In this document: one piece after another, positions 35,045 to 42,515 of the stretch
Numbering within the stretch: the stretch's first letter is position 1
Layout of the letters: each line of letters opens with the position of its first letter
Assembly: GCA_035552195.1 (NCBI GenBank)
Contig: DASZLU010000158.1
Span: forward strand, 100,667 to 164,666
Direction: 5' to 3'
Length of the DNA stretch: 64,000 nt
Origin: CAIKMD01 sp035552195
GTDB taxonomy: Bacteria > Pseudomonadota > Alphaproteobacteria > ATCC43930 > CGMCC-115725
The notes under the pieces: generated by a model
The model's database searches: none
What the model was told of the DNA's origin: nothing
The model's input: only the letters and a program-made list of their open reading frames with translations
Program-made: the position numbers and the translations under genes

Positions 35045-35505
35045 CAGCCTTCTTCCTTGAGCAGCCGCTCGATGCGGCGTTCTTCCTCGGCGCTCAGCGG
35101 CTCGACCGGCGCGATGGCTTTGCGATGGCGCAGATAGATCAGCGCGCCGCTCCCCGCGAGCAGCAGCACGATAATCGGCCCGAACCACAACAAATAGGTC
35201 GCCGGCTCGACCGGCGGCTTCAGCAGCACGAAATCGCCATAGCGATCGGTGAGAAATTTGACGGCCTGCGCGTCGCTGTCGCCCGCGGCGATGCGCTCGC
35301 GCAGCAAGACGCGCAGATCATGCGCCAGCGGCGCGTTCGATTCATCGATGGTCTCGTTCTGACAAACGAGGCAGCGGAGCTCTTCGCTGAGCGCGCGCGC
35401 CCGTGCTTCGAGCGCCCGATCGCTCAGCCGCTCGCTCGGCTCGACGGCAAACGCAGCAGCCGGTGCGAGCAGTAAGAAAGCGAGCAGGGCGAGGAGCGGC
35501 TTCAC
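35044..35505 (-). CDS. ccmH: Cytochrome c maturation protein CcmH
   Basis: 153 residues. Signal sequence, the LRCLVCQN thiol motif in the periplasmic three-helix domain, and a C-terminal membrane helix (YLLWFGPIIVLLLAG). CcmH reduces the apocytochrome CXXCH pair and forms the haem ligase with CcmF. Overlaps ccmG by four bases and ccmI by one. Confidence 0.95.
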   Translation of the reverse strand: MKPLLALLAFLLLAPAAAFAVEPSERLSDRALEARARALSEELRCLVCQNETIDESNAPLAHDLRVLLRERIAAGDSDAQAVKFLTDRYGDFVLLKPPVEPATYLLWFGPIIVLLLAGSGALIYLRHRKAIAPVEPLSAEEERRIERLLKEEG

Positions 35506-36038
35506 GAATGCTGCAGCTGTTGCACCAGCGGCAACAGTTCCTGGGCGACCTGGCGCTCGCTCAACGGGCCGACGAAGCGCTTGCGGATGCGGCCTTCCTT
35601 GTCGATGACATAGGTCTCGGGCACGCCATAGACGCCGAAATCGATCGCAGTGCGGCCATTCTCATCGACGCCGATCGCGTGATAAGGATCGCCGAGCTGC
35701 TTCAGGAAGCGATCGGTATCGGGCTGCTTGTCTTTATAGGCGATGCCGTAAACCGGCACGCCGATCTGCTTCTCCAGCCCCATCAGCAGCGGGTGTTCGT
35801 CGCGGCAGGGCTCGCACCACGACGCGAAGAAATTGACGACGACGACCTGGCCTTTGAGCGCATCGAGTGCGATGCCTTGCCCGCCATCGAGCCCGGCGAG
35901 TTGGAACGAAGGTGCCGGCTTGTCGATCATCACCGACGGCAGAAGCTGCGGGTCGCGGTTGGGGTTGAGCGCAAGGAGGAAATAAACCGCGACGGCAACG
36001 AACAGCGCGACCGGCAACAGAAACAGCAAGCGCCGCAA
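35502..36038 (-). CDS. ccmG: Thiol:disulfide interchange protein CcmG/DsbE
   Basis: 178 residues. An N-terminal membrane anchor (LLFLLPVALFVAVAVYFLL) and a periplasmic thioredoxin fold with the active site ASWCEPCRDE and the cis-Pro GVPETYVID loop. It keeps CcmH and apocytochrome thiols reduced. Starts three bases after ccmF and overlaps ccmH by four. Confidence 0.95.
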   Translation of the reverse strand: MRRLLFLLPVALFVAVAVYFLLALNPNRDPQLLPSVMIDKPAPSFQLAGLDGGQGIALDALKGQVVVVNFFASWCEPCRDEHPLLMGLEKQIGVPVYGIAYKDKQPDTDRFLKQLGDPYHAIGVDENGRTAIDFGVYGVPETYVIDKEGRIRKRFVGPLSERQVAQELLPLVQQLQHS

Positions 36039-36041
36039 AAT

Positions 36042-38024
36042 CTATTCTCCCGGCGCGGGATGCGCCGCCGGCAGGCGCCGGCGCGAAGCGACGCCGACAC
36101 GCCAACGCCGATCGCTGAGGCTGAGCAAGCCGCCAAACGCCATGATCACGGCGCCGATCCAGATCCACGGCGTGAGCGGCTTCCAATAGGCGCGCACGGT
36201 CGAGCCGTTGCTGTCATCGGGATCGCCGAGCGCAACGTAAAGATCGGCGAGCATATTGCTGCGGATCGCCGTGACGCTCGTCGTCATCTGTTGCAGCGGG
36301 AAGAAGCGCCGTTCGGGATGCAGCTCTTCCACCATCCGGCCGTTGTGCCGCACCTCAATCGTCGCGCGGTCGGAGGTGAAATTGGGGCCGGCGACTTTCT
36401 CGGTGCCATCGAATTTCAGCACGTAGCTGGCGATGGTCAGCGTATCGCCAGGGTGTAGCATTTGAATTTGCTCGACCTCGAACGCCGAAGCGGCAATGCC
36501 GGCGACGCTCACCGCGACGCCGAAATGCGCGATGGACATCGCATAGGACGCGCGCGGCAGATGGCGTGCACGGCGCCAGGTCTCGACAGCGCCGGCGCGA
36601 AACAGCTTCACCCGCTCCGCCCATTCGACGAGCGCGCCGATGCCGACCCAGGTGGCGAGCGCCAGGCCGAGCAGCGCGAGGATCGGCTTGAAGCCGGCGA
36701 GATAGAGCCCGATCAGCGCGACGAGCAGCGCCGCCGCGAACGCAAACCACAAGCGGTGCAACGCGCCGCGCAGATCGCCGCGCTTCCAGGCAAGCAACGG
36801 TCCGACCGCGACAGCGAGCAGCGCCGGCACCATCAGCGGCACAAAGGTGCGATTGAAGAACGGAAAGCCGACCGACAGCTTCGGCCCGCCGATCGTGTCG
36901 AGGAAGAGCGGATAGAGCGTGCCGAGGAATACGGTCGCCGCCGCGGTCGTGAGCAGCACGTTGTTGAGGACGAGCGCGCCTTCGCGCGAGATCGGCGCGA
37001 AAATTCCGCCGCCTTGCAGCGCCGGCGCGCGGAAAGCGTAGAGCGTCAGCGAGCCGCCGATGGCGAGGACGAGCAGGATGAGGATGTAGGTGCCGCGCGT
37101 CGGATCGACGGCGAAAGCGTGCACCGAGGTGAGTACGCCCGAGCGCACGAGGAAGGTGCCGACCAGCGACAGCGAGAAGGTGATGATCGCGAGAAGGATG
37201 GTCCAGCTTTTAAGCGCATCGCGTTTCTCGACGACGATGGCGGAATGGATGAGTGCCGTGCCGACCAGCCACGGCATGAAGGACGCGTTCTCGACCGGGT
37301 CCCAGAACCACCAGCCGCCCCAGCCCAGCGTGTAGTAGGCCCACCAGCTTCCCATCGCAATGCCGATGGTGAGTGCGCACCACGCGGCGAGGCTCCACGG
37401 TCTGACCCAGCGCGCCCAGGCGGCATCGACGCGACCTTCGATCAGCGCGGCGACGGCGAAAGAGAATGCGACCGAGAAGCCGACATAGCCGAGATAAAGG
37501 AACGGTGGGTGGAAGGCGAGGCCGGGATCCTGCAACACCGGGTTCATGCCGGCGCCGTCGAGCGGCGCCGGCTGCGCGCGCAGGAACGGGTTCGACGTGA
37601 AGAGAATGAAAGTGAGGAAGCCGATGCCGATCATGCCCTGCACCGCGAGCACGCGCGCGCGCAGACTGGGCGGGAGATTGTCGCCGAAGAGCGCGACCGC
37701 CGCGCCGAACAGCGACAGGATCAGCACCCAGAGCACCATCGAGCCTTCGTGATTGCCCCAGACGCCGGTAATCTTATAGAGAAGCGGCTTGGTCGATTGG
37801 CTGTTCTCGACCACCGTCGCGAGCGAGAAATCCGACGTGACGTAAGCGTTCACCAGGACGGCGAAGCTCGCCGCGATCAGCAGGAACTGCGCGACGGCCG
37901 CGCTTTGCCCGACCGCCATCAATCCGGCGTGACGGCGCGAGGCGCCATAAAGCGGCACGGTCGCCTGCAACGCTGCGAGACAGAGCGCCAGGATCAGCGC
38001 AAAGTGACCTAATTCGATAATCAT
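36042..38024 (-). CDS. ccmF: Haem lyase CcmF
   Basis: 660 residues, start at the ATG that overlaps the ccmE stop (ATGA). About 15 membrane helices with the tryptophan-rich WWD haem-handling motif (WGGWWFWDPVENASFMPW) and conserved His residues. It receives haem from CcmE and attaches it to apocytochrome c together with CcmH/I. Size fits the family. Confidence 0.95.
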   Translation of the reverse strand: MIIELGHFALILALCLAALQATVPLYGASRRHAGLMAVGQSAAVAQFLLIAASFAVLVNAYVTSDFSLATVVENSQSTKPLLYKITGVWGNHEGSMVLWVLILSLFGAAVALFGDNLPPSLRARVLAVQGMIGIGFLTFILFTSNPFLRAQPAPLDGAGMNPVLQDPGLAFHPPFLYLGYVGFSVAFSFAVAALIEGRVDAAWARWVRPWSLAAWCALTIGIAMGSWWAYYTLGWGGWWFWDPVENASFMPWLVGTALIHSAIVVEKRDALKSWTILLAIITFSLSLVGTFLVRSGVLTSVHAFAVDPTRGTYILILLVLAIGGSLTLYAFRAPALQGGGIFAPISREGALVLNNVLLTTAAATVFLGTLYPLFLDTIGGPKLSVGFPFFNRTFVPLMVPALLAVAVGPLLAWKRGDLRGALHRLWFAFAAALLVALIGLYLAGFKPILALLGLALATWVGIGALVEWAERVKLFRAGAVETWRRARHLPRASYAMSIAHFGVAVSVAGIAASAFEVEQIQMLHPGDTLTIASYVLKFDGTEKVAGPNFTSDRATIEVRHNGRMVEELHPERRFFPLQQMTTSVTAIRSNMLADLYVALGDPDDSNGSTVRAYWKPLTPWIWIGAVIMAFGGLLSLSDRRWRVGVASRRRLPAAHPAPGE

Positions 38025-38500
38025 GGCTGCTTCGCGTTGGCGGTTGCCGAGGTGGGGCCGGGTTTCGCGCCTTCCTGCCAATGACCGCTGCGCTTCAACG
38101 CGTCGACCACTTCGGGCGGCATGTAATTCTCGTCATGCTTGGCGAGGACGCTCGAGGCGCGGAAGGTGCCTTGCTGCAACTTGCCTTCGACGACGACACC
38201 CTGGCCTTCGCGGAAAAGATCGGGCACGTCGCCTCTATAGGTGACGGGCACGGCGCTGTTGCCATCGGTGACCTTGAAGTCGAGCGTCAGCCCGTCGGCT
38301 TCGCGCTTCACGCTGCCATTCTCAACGAGGCCGCCGATGCGGATGTCGCGTCCATCAGGCACCTTCTTGGCGGCGAGATCGGACGGGCCGTAGAAGAAGA
38401 CGAGATTGTCCTGAAACGCCGAGAGCACCAGCGCCGTCGCGACGCCGAGCAACACCAGCCCGCCGAGCACGACATAGAGCCGCTTTCGCTTGCGCGTCAT
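38021..38500 (-). CDS. ccmE: Haem chaperone CcmE
   Basis: 159 residues. One N-terminal membrane helix (VVLGGLVLLGVATALVL), an OB-fold domain, and the haem-binding LAKHDENYMPPE motif, where the histidine bonds covalently to the haem vinyl group. The stop overlaps ccmF (ATGA) and the start overlaps ccmD. Confidence 0.96.
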   Translation of the reverse strand: MTRKRKRLYVVLGGLVLLGVATALVLSAFQDNLVFFYGPSDLAAKKVPDGRDIRIGGLVENGSVKREADGLTLDFKVTDGNSAVPVTYRGDVPDLFREGQGVVVEGKLQQGTFRASSVLAKHDENYMPPEVVDALKRSGHWQEGAKPGPTSATANAKQP

Positions 38501-38661
38501 AACCGGCGCTTCTCCGCTTCAGCCAGCGCGCGCTGGCGCTTGCGATAGGTGACGATGGTCTCGATCGCGAAACCGCCGAGCACGATCACCGCCAGCGCAT
38601 AGGCCGGCCACACGAAACGCGCATAGCCGCCCATCGCAAGAAAGTGATCCAGCGCTTCCAT
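38497..38661 (-). CDS. ccmD: Haem exporter accessory protein CcmD (54 aa)
   Basis: A small gene too short for usual ORF filters. Its 54 codons begin MEALDHFLAMGGYARFVWPAY (shown in part), followed by one membrane helix (ALAVIVLGGFAIE) and a basic coiled tail (YRKRQRALAEAEKRR). This is the CcmD pattern: the helper that releases holo-CcmE from CcmABC. Starts one base after the ccmC stop; its TGA overlaps the ccmE ATG. Confidence 0.93.
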   Translation of the reverse strand: MEALDHFLAMGGYARFVWPAYALAVIVLGGFAIETIVTYRKRQRALAEAEKRRL

Positions 38662-38662
38662 C

Positions 38663-39379
38663 TCATGCCGCCTCTTGCAGCCGTAGCGCGCGCAGCTTCG
38701 CCGCCATCAACGCGCTGCGGATGCGCATCAGCCAGAGCGTCACGAAGAGCAAGGTGAAGCCCAGCGCCATGATCGCCAGCGGCCACAGCATCGATGCCGC
38801 GATGGTCGGGCCGCCGAGACGGAAGATGCTCGCCGGCTGGTGCAGGGTGTTCCACCAATCGACCGAGAATTTGATGATCGGCAAATTGACGACGCCGACC
38901 AGCGCCAGGATCGCACCGGCGCGGGCGCCGCGCGTCGGCTCGTCGAACGCGTTGATCAGCGCGATGTAGCCGAGATAAAGGAAGAACAGCACCAGCACCG
39001 AGGTGAGCCGCGCGTCCCAGACCCACCACGTGCCCCACATCGGCTTGCCCCAGAGCGAGCCCGTCACCAGGCACAGCAGCGTGAATCCCGCACCGAGCGG
39101 CGCCGCTTCACGCGCTGCGATATCGGCGACCGGATGACGCCAGATCAGCGCGATCGCGCTTGCCGTCGCCATGATCGCGTAGACCATCGTCGCCATGTAA
39201 GCCGACGGCACATGAACGTACATAATGCGCACGGACTCGCCTTGCTGATAATCGGCCGGCGCGACGAAGAGCGCAAGATAGAGTCCGGCGCCGAGCAAGA
39301 GCACGGCGGCGATCGCGCACCAGGGCAGGAGCTTGCCGGACCACTGCATGAAGCGGTTGGGATTGGCGAGGCGGAACAT
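38663..39379 (-). CDS. ccmC: Haem transporter/ligase subunit CcmC
   Basis: 238 residues, six membrane helices. It has the WWD motif (GTWWVWDARLTS) and flanking periplasmic histidines, with MYVHVPSAYMA between helices. CcmC loads haem onto CcmE in the CcmABCD complex. 38 bases downstream of ccmB. Confidence 0.95.
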   Translation of the reverse strand: MFRLANPNRFMQWSGKLLPWCAIAAVLLLGAGLYLALFVAPADYQQGESVRIMYVHVPSAYMATMVYAIMATASAIALIWRHPVADIAAREAAPLGAGFTLLCLVTGSLWGKPMWGTWWVWDARLTSVLVLFFLYLGYIALINAFDEPTRGARAGAILALVGVVNLPIIKFSVDWWNTLHQPASIFRLGGPTIAASMLWPLAIMALGFTLLFVTLWLMRIRSALMAAKLRALRLQEAA

Positions 39380-39417
39380 CTAAATCTTTTTTTAAGCGAG
39401 CACTTGAATGGTCGTCC

Positions 39418-40083
39418 CTATTCTAGCGCGAGGCGCAGGGCCGCCGCAGCGGCAAAAGGAACCAGCCCCGCCGCCAGGACCAGCAGCGCCGCGAGCAGCA
39501 GCAGGTCCGGCCGGGCGCCGAATCCCTGGCTCTCGGCCTCGATGGCGGCGACGCCGAAGATCAGGACCGGGATATAAAGCGGCAGCACCAGCAGCGAGAT
39601 CAGCACGCCGCCGCGCCGCGCGCCGAGGGACAACGCGGCGCCGATCGCGCCGATGAGGCTGAGGGTCGGCGTGCCCAGCACCATGCCGGCGATCAGCGCC
39701 GGATAGCCTGCCGGATCGAGATGCAGCAGCAGCGCCAGCAGCGGCGCGACGACGATCAGCGGCAGGCCGGTCACCAGCCAATGCGCCAGGCATTTCGCCA
39801 GTACCTGCGCTTCGAGCGGCAGCGGCAGCAGGGCGAGCGCTTCGAGGCTGCCGTCTTCGTAATCGGCCTGAAACAATCGCTCGAGCGAGAGCAGCGCGGC
39901 GAGCAGCGCCGTTACCCAGACGATGCCGGCGGCGATCCGTTGCAATAATTCGGGTTCGGGACCGACACCGAACGGAAACAGCACGACGGTCAGAACAAAG
40001 AACGCGATGACCATCGCGGCATCGCCGCCTTGGCGAAAGGCGAGACGCAGATCGCGTCCGACGAGCGTCAAAAACGCGCTCAT
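39418..40083 (-). CDS. ccmB: Haem exporter ABC permease CcmB
   Basis: 221 residues with six hydrophobic segments. Family segments: FLTLVGRDLRLAFRQGGD at the N-terminus, DYEDGSLEALALLPLPLE, and LGTPTLSLIGAIGAAL. Membrane partner of CcmA. Overlaps ccmA by four bases. Confidence 0.94.
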   Translation of the reverse strand: MSAFLTLVGRDLRLAFRQGGDAAMVIAFFVLTVVLFPFGVGPEPELLQRIAAGIVWVTALLAALLSLERLFQADYEDGSLEALALLPLPLEAQVLAKCLAHWLVTGLPLIVVAPLLALLLHLDPAGYPALIAGMVLGTPTLSLIGAIGAALSLGARRGGVLISLLVLPLYIPVLIFGVAAIEAESQGFGARPDLLLLAALLVLAAGLVPFAAAAALRLALE

Positions 40084-40775
40084 GCCAATAGCTCCGTGGC
40101 CGTTTCCGCCGGCACCGGACGGAAATCCGCGAGCGAGAGCCGCGTCGCGTCGACAAGTTCGATCGGCGCATGGGTCGACAGCACGATGCGGCCGCCTTGG
40201 GCGCGGTGCTCGGCGATCGCGGCGAGTAGCTGCGCAGCGGCTTCGGTGTCGAGGCTGGTCAGCGGCTCGTCGAGCAGCCAGAGCGCGGCCGGCGCCGCGA
40301 CCAGTCGCGCCAAGGCGAGCCGCCGCTTTTGCCCGGCAGAGAGATAACGACAGGGTAGGCTCGCCGCATTCGCGAGGCCAAAGCGCGCCAGCGCAGGATC
40401 GATCGCGGCCTCGCTCCCGCGCATCTTCGCCCAGAAGGCGAGGCTCTCGCGCGCCGACAGAACCGGCTTCAGCGCGTCGCTGTGGCCGACGAAATGCAGC
40501 CGGCCGCGATGCGCGCCGGGATCTTCGCGAATATCGAGGCCGCCCCAGGCCAACACGCCGATCTCACGCGGCGTCAGCCCGGCCATCAGGCGGAGAAGGC
40601 TCGATTTGCCGCTTCCGTTGGGGCCGATCAGCACCAATGCGCCGCCTGGCGGCAGCACGAAATCGAGGCGGCGGAAAATCAGCTTCTCGCCGCGGCGGCA
40701 GGCGAGGCCTCGTCCGGTGAAATCGCCCTCACTTAAAAAACTTTGGGGATTGGGAGGGGCTTGAGTGGAAGGCAT
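40080..40775 (-). CDS. ccmA: Haem exporter ATP-binding protein CcmA
   Basis: 231 residues. ABC ATPase with Walker A GPNGSGKSS, signature YLSAGQKRRLAL and Walker B LWLLDEPLTSLD. First gene of the ccmABCDEFGHI operon; powers release of holo-CcmE. The VIT-family gene lies 50 bases upstream on the same strand and could share its transcript. Confidence 0.95.
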   Translation of the reverse strand: MPSTQAPPNPQSFLSEGDFTGRGLACRRGEKLIFRRLDFVLPPGGALVLIGPNGSGKSSLLRLMAGLTPREIGVLAWGGLDIREDPGAHRGRLHFVGHSDALKPVLSARESLAFWAKMRGSEAAIDPALARFGLANAASLPCRYLSAGQKRRLALARLVAAPAALWLLDEPLTSLDTEAAAQLLAAIAEHRAQGGRIVLSTHAPIELVDATRLSLADFRPVPAETATELLA

Positions 40776-40825
40776 CGCGCGGCGCGATTGTGACCGCTTG
40801 CCGCCGCTAAAGCAAAGAAACCGGT

Positions 40826-41545
40826 CTAGCTGCCGCCGTAATTATTGTTGAACAACACGCCGATGCCGACGCCGGCGAGCGCAGCAGCGATGCCGACACC
40901 GACGGTCTCGATGATCGTCTGGACGAGCGAGCGCTTGCCGATGAGGCCGCGCCCGGCGCCGAGCGCGACGAGCAGCACAATGGTGATGCCGGCGGAGACG
41001 ATGCGGGCTGAGGCCACCGGCATCAGCATGAAAGGCACGATCGGCACGGCAGCCGAGAAGAAATCCGCCACCAGCATCCACAGCGCCTGTTGGACGGGGT
41101 TCGTCGCCGCTTCGGTGCCGCCCTGGATGGCGACGAGCAGCGCTTTGATCGCGTCGGGCTTGTCACGCACGATGCCGGCGAGCGCGCTCGCCTGCTGCCG
41201 CTCCAGTCCAACCGCGGTCAACCGCTCGGCCAGCATCGCGTCGACACCGCCGGGGTCGCATCTCACGTCGGTTTCGAGCTGTTTCTGGCGCGCCTTCTGC
41301 TCGTCGCGGTCGGTCTCGGATTCGAGAAATGCGCCAGCCATCATCGATACTGCGGCCGCGGCGGCGCCCGAGGCGCCGGCGACCAGGACGGCGCTGTTGC
41401 TGTTGGTCGTCGCGGCAACGCCGAAAACGAGGCCGAAGATCGAGACCGTGCCGTCTTCCATGCCGAAGACGATTGTCCCGGCCGAGGCGGTCAGGGAACC
41501 CTTCAGCTGCCGCAGCCAGCCTGTCTCAGCGCTCGTGTCGGACAT
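40826..41545 (-). CDS. VIT1/CCC1-family transporter (iron/manganese type)
   Basis: 240 residues from the ATG behind AAGGGGG; an upstream in-frame start would cross a terminator hairpin and is rejected. Five membrane helices in the VIT1/CCC1 pattern: GMEDGTVSIFGLVFGVA at helix 1, AAAAAVSMMAGAFLESETDRDE, a cytosolic helical segment (AERLTAVGLERQQASALA) and DFFSAAVPIVPFML. VIT1 proteins exchange Fe2+/Mn2+ for protons. The metal is not identified here. The leader upstream is unusually hairpin-rich. Confidence 0.85.
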   Translation of the reverse strand: MSDTSAETGWLRQLKGSLTASAGTIVFGMEDGTVSIFGLVFGVAATTNSNSAVLVAGASGAAAAAVSMMAGAFLESETDRDEQKARQKQLETDVRCDPGGVDAMLAERLTAVGLERQQASALAGIVRDKPDAIKALLVAIQGGTEAATNPVQQALWMLVADFFSAAVPIVPFMLMPVASARIVSAGITIVLLVALGAGRGLIGKRSLVQTIIETVGVGIAAALAGVGIGVLFNNNYGGS

Positions 41546-41601
41546 CGAACCCCCTTGAGCCGTCCTAAACAGACCAAGTCCCGCCAAGAAAAGGAAGCGC
41601 T

Positions 41602-41641
41602 CAAAAAGAAAGGCGGCCTCGGTCGGGGGAACCGAGGCCGC
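41602..41641 (-). terminator. Minus-strand intrinsic terminator upstream of the VIT gene
   Basis: Perfect 11-bp stem GCGGCCTCGGT / ACCGAGGCCGC with a 7-base loop. On the minus strand it is followed by CTTTCTTTTTGA. It lies before, not after, the VIT coding region, and no minus-strand gene is seen upstream of it. Confidence 0.7.
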
Positions 41642-41801
41642 GTATGAGCGGTCGGGGGGAATGACCGCTACGGAGAGGGAGAAAAAGCCAATAGCCTCTC
41701 TCACCCGCACGTAGGAAACACCCCCTTTGGGACGCTGGCGCGTAAGAATCGTGGCGAAAGCGTGGTATTTGCCGTGGCTTATCCCCAGGCTAGAGCTTAT
41801 C

Positions 41802-41829
41802 TTGTTGTAATATATATCTTTTTTATAAA
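41802..41829 (+). promoter_or_regulatory. Putative promoter reading into the hydrolase pseudogene
   Basis: TTGTTG (41802-41807) and TATAAA (41824-41829) with a 16-base spacer inside an AT-rich block that stands out from the GC-rich surroundings. Confidence 0.45.
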
Positions 41830-41877
41830 AAGGGGATCGATAGACACGTTTTCAACTATTGATCGTCGTCCCCTGCT

Positions 41878-42428
41878 GGGTGGCACGGTGCCCCTGGTGG
41901 CGGCTCCTGGCGCACCGGGACAGCGCGCGGCAGCGCTGCACCGGCCGAGCTGTTTCACGATCACGGCGTCCACTATGTCGCGCTCGGTTTTTCATCAATG
42001 TCCTCGATGCCGGCGGCGATCTCACCGGTGTCGCGCTGGTGACCGATTGGCAGAAGGATTTCGGCTTGCCCGCCGACACCGTCAAAGGCGGACTTTGCGT
42101 CTCGGGCATGTACGACATGAAGCCGGTTCGGCTCTCGGCGCGCAGCAACTACGTGGAATTCGACGACGCGATGGAAGACGCTATGAGCACGATCCGCCAT
42201 TTGCCGCTGCTGCACGCGCCGGTGACGGTGGCTTACGGCACGTTCGAGACACCGGAATTCCAACGCCAGGGCCGCGATTTCGCGACCCCTGCGAAGGCTG
42301 CCGGCAAGCAGGTGACGGTTGTCGAGAGCAAGAACTACGCGCATATGGAGATGGGAGAATCCGTCGCCGATCCTTGCGGCTCTGCCGCTCGTACCGCGCT
42401 CGCCATGATGGGGCTTGGCCGCACCTGA
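41878..42428 (+). pseudogene. Alpha/beta hydrolase (arylformamidase-like), frameshifted and missing its nucleophile
   Basis: The 3' half reads in one frame as a clean hydrolase C-terminus (VALVTDWQKDFGLP, GGLCVSGMYDMKPVRLSARS, VAYGTFETPEFQRQGRDF, ending at TGA 42426-42428). The 5' half is in another frame (an HGAPGGGSWR box, then PAELFHDHGVHYVAL). The frame changes at the T-run 41988-41992, followed by FINVLDAGGDL. Between GGDL and TGVALV the expected GHSSGAHL nucleophile elbow and about 35-40 residues are missing. It lies between the VIT gene and acnA. Relatives are kynurenine-formamidase-like esterases. Clearly non-functional. Confidence 0.75.
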
Positions 42429-42515
42429 ACCTCAGCTTCACGGCCTTGATCTGGCGCTCTAAAGGCAGTAGCAGCAGGAAATTCCCCGCTTTTCCCGTGT
42501 CCCGAGGAGAAAAAC

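Larger units (their letters stand above)
41546..41877. promoter_or_regulatory. Hairpin-rich spacer between the VIT gene and the broken hydrolase (possible leader RNA or small RNA)
   Basis: No protein-coding gene is supported in this 332-base stretch. It holds three consecutive inverted repeats: 41613-41623/41631-41641 (11 bp), 41647-41653/41663-41669 (7 bp) and 41673-41678/41695-41700 (6 bp). The first two share the loop word GGTCGGGGG-AA. An AT-rich block follows at 41795-41850. Read on the minus strand the set ends in an intrinsic terminator 57 bases before the VIT start, as in attenuator leaders, or as the 3' end of a small RNA. Confidence 0.4.
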
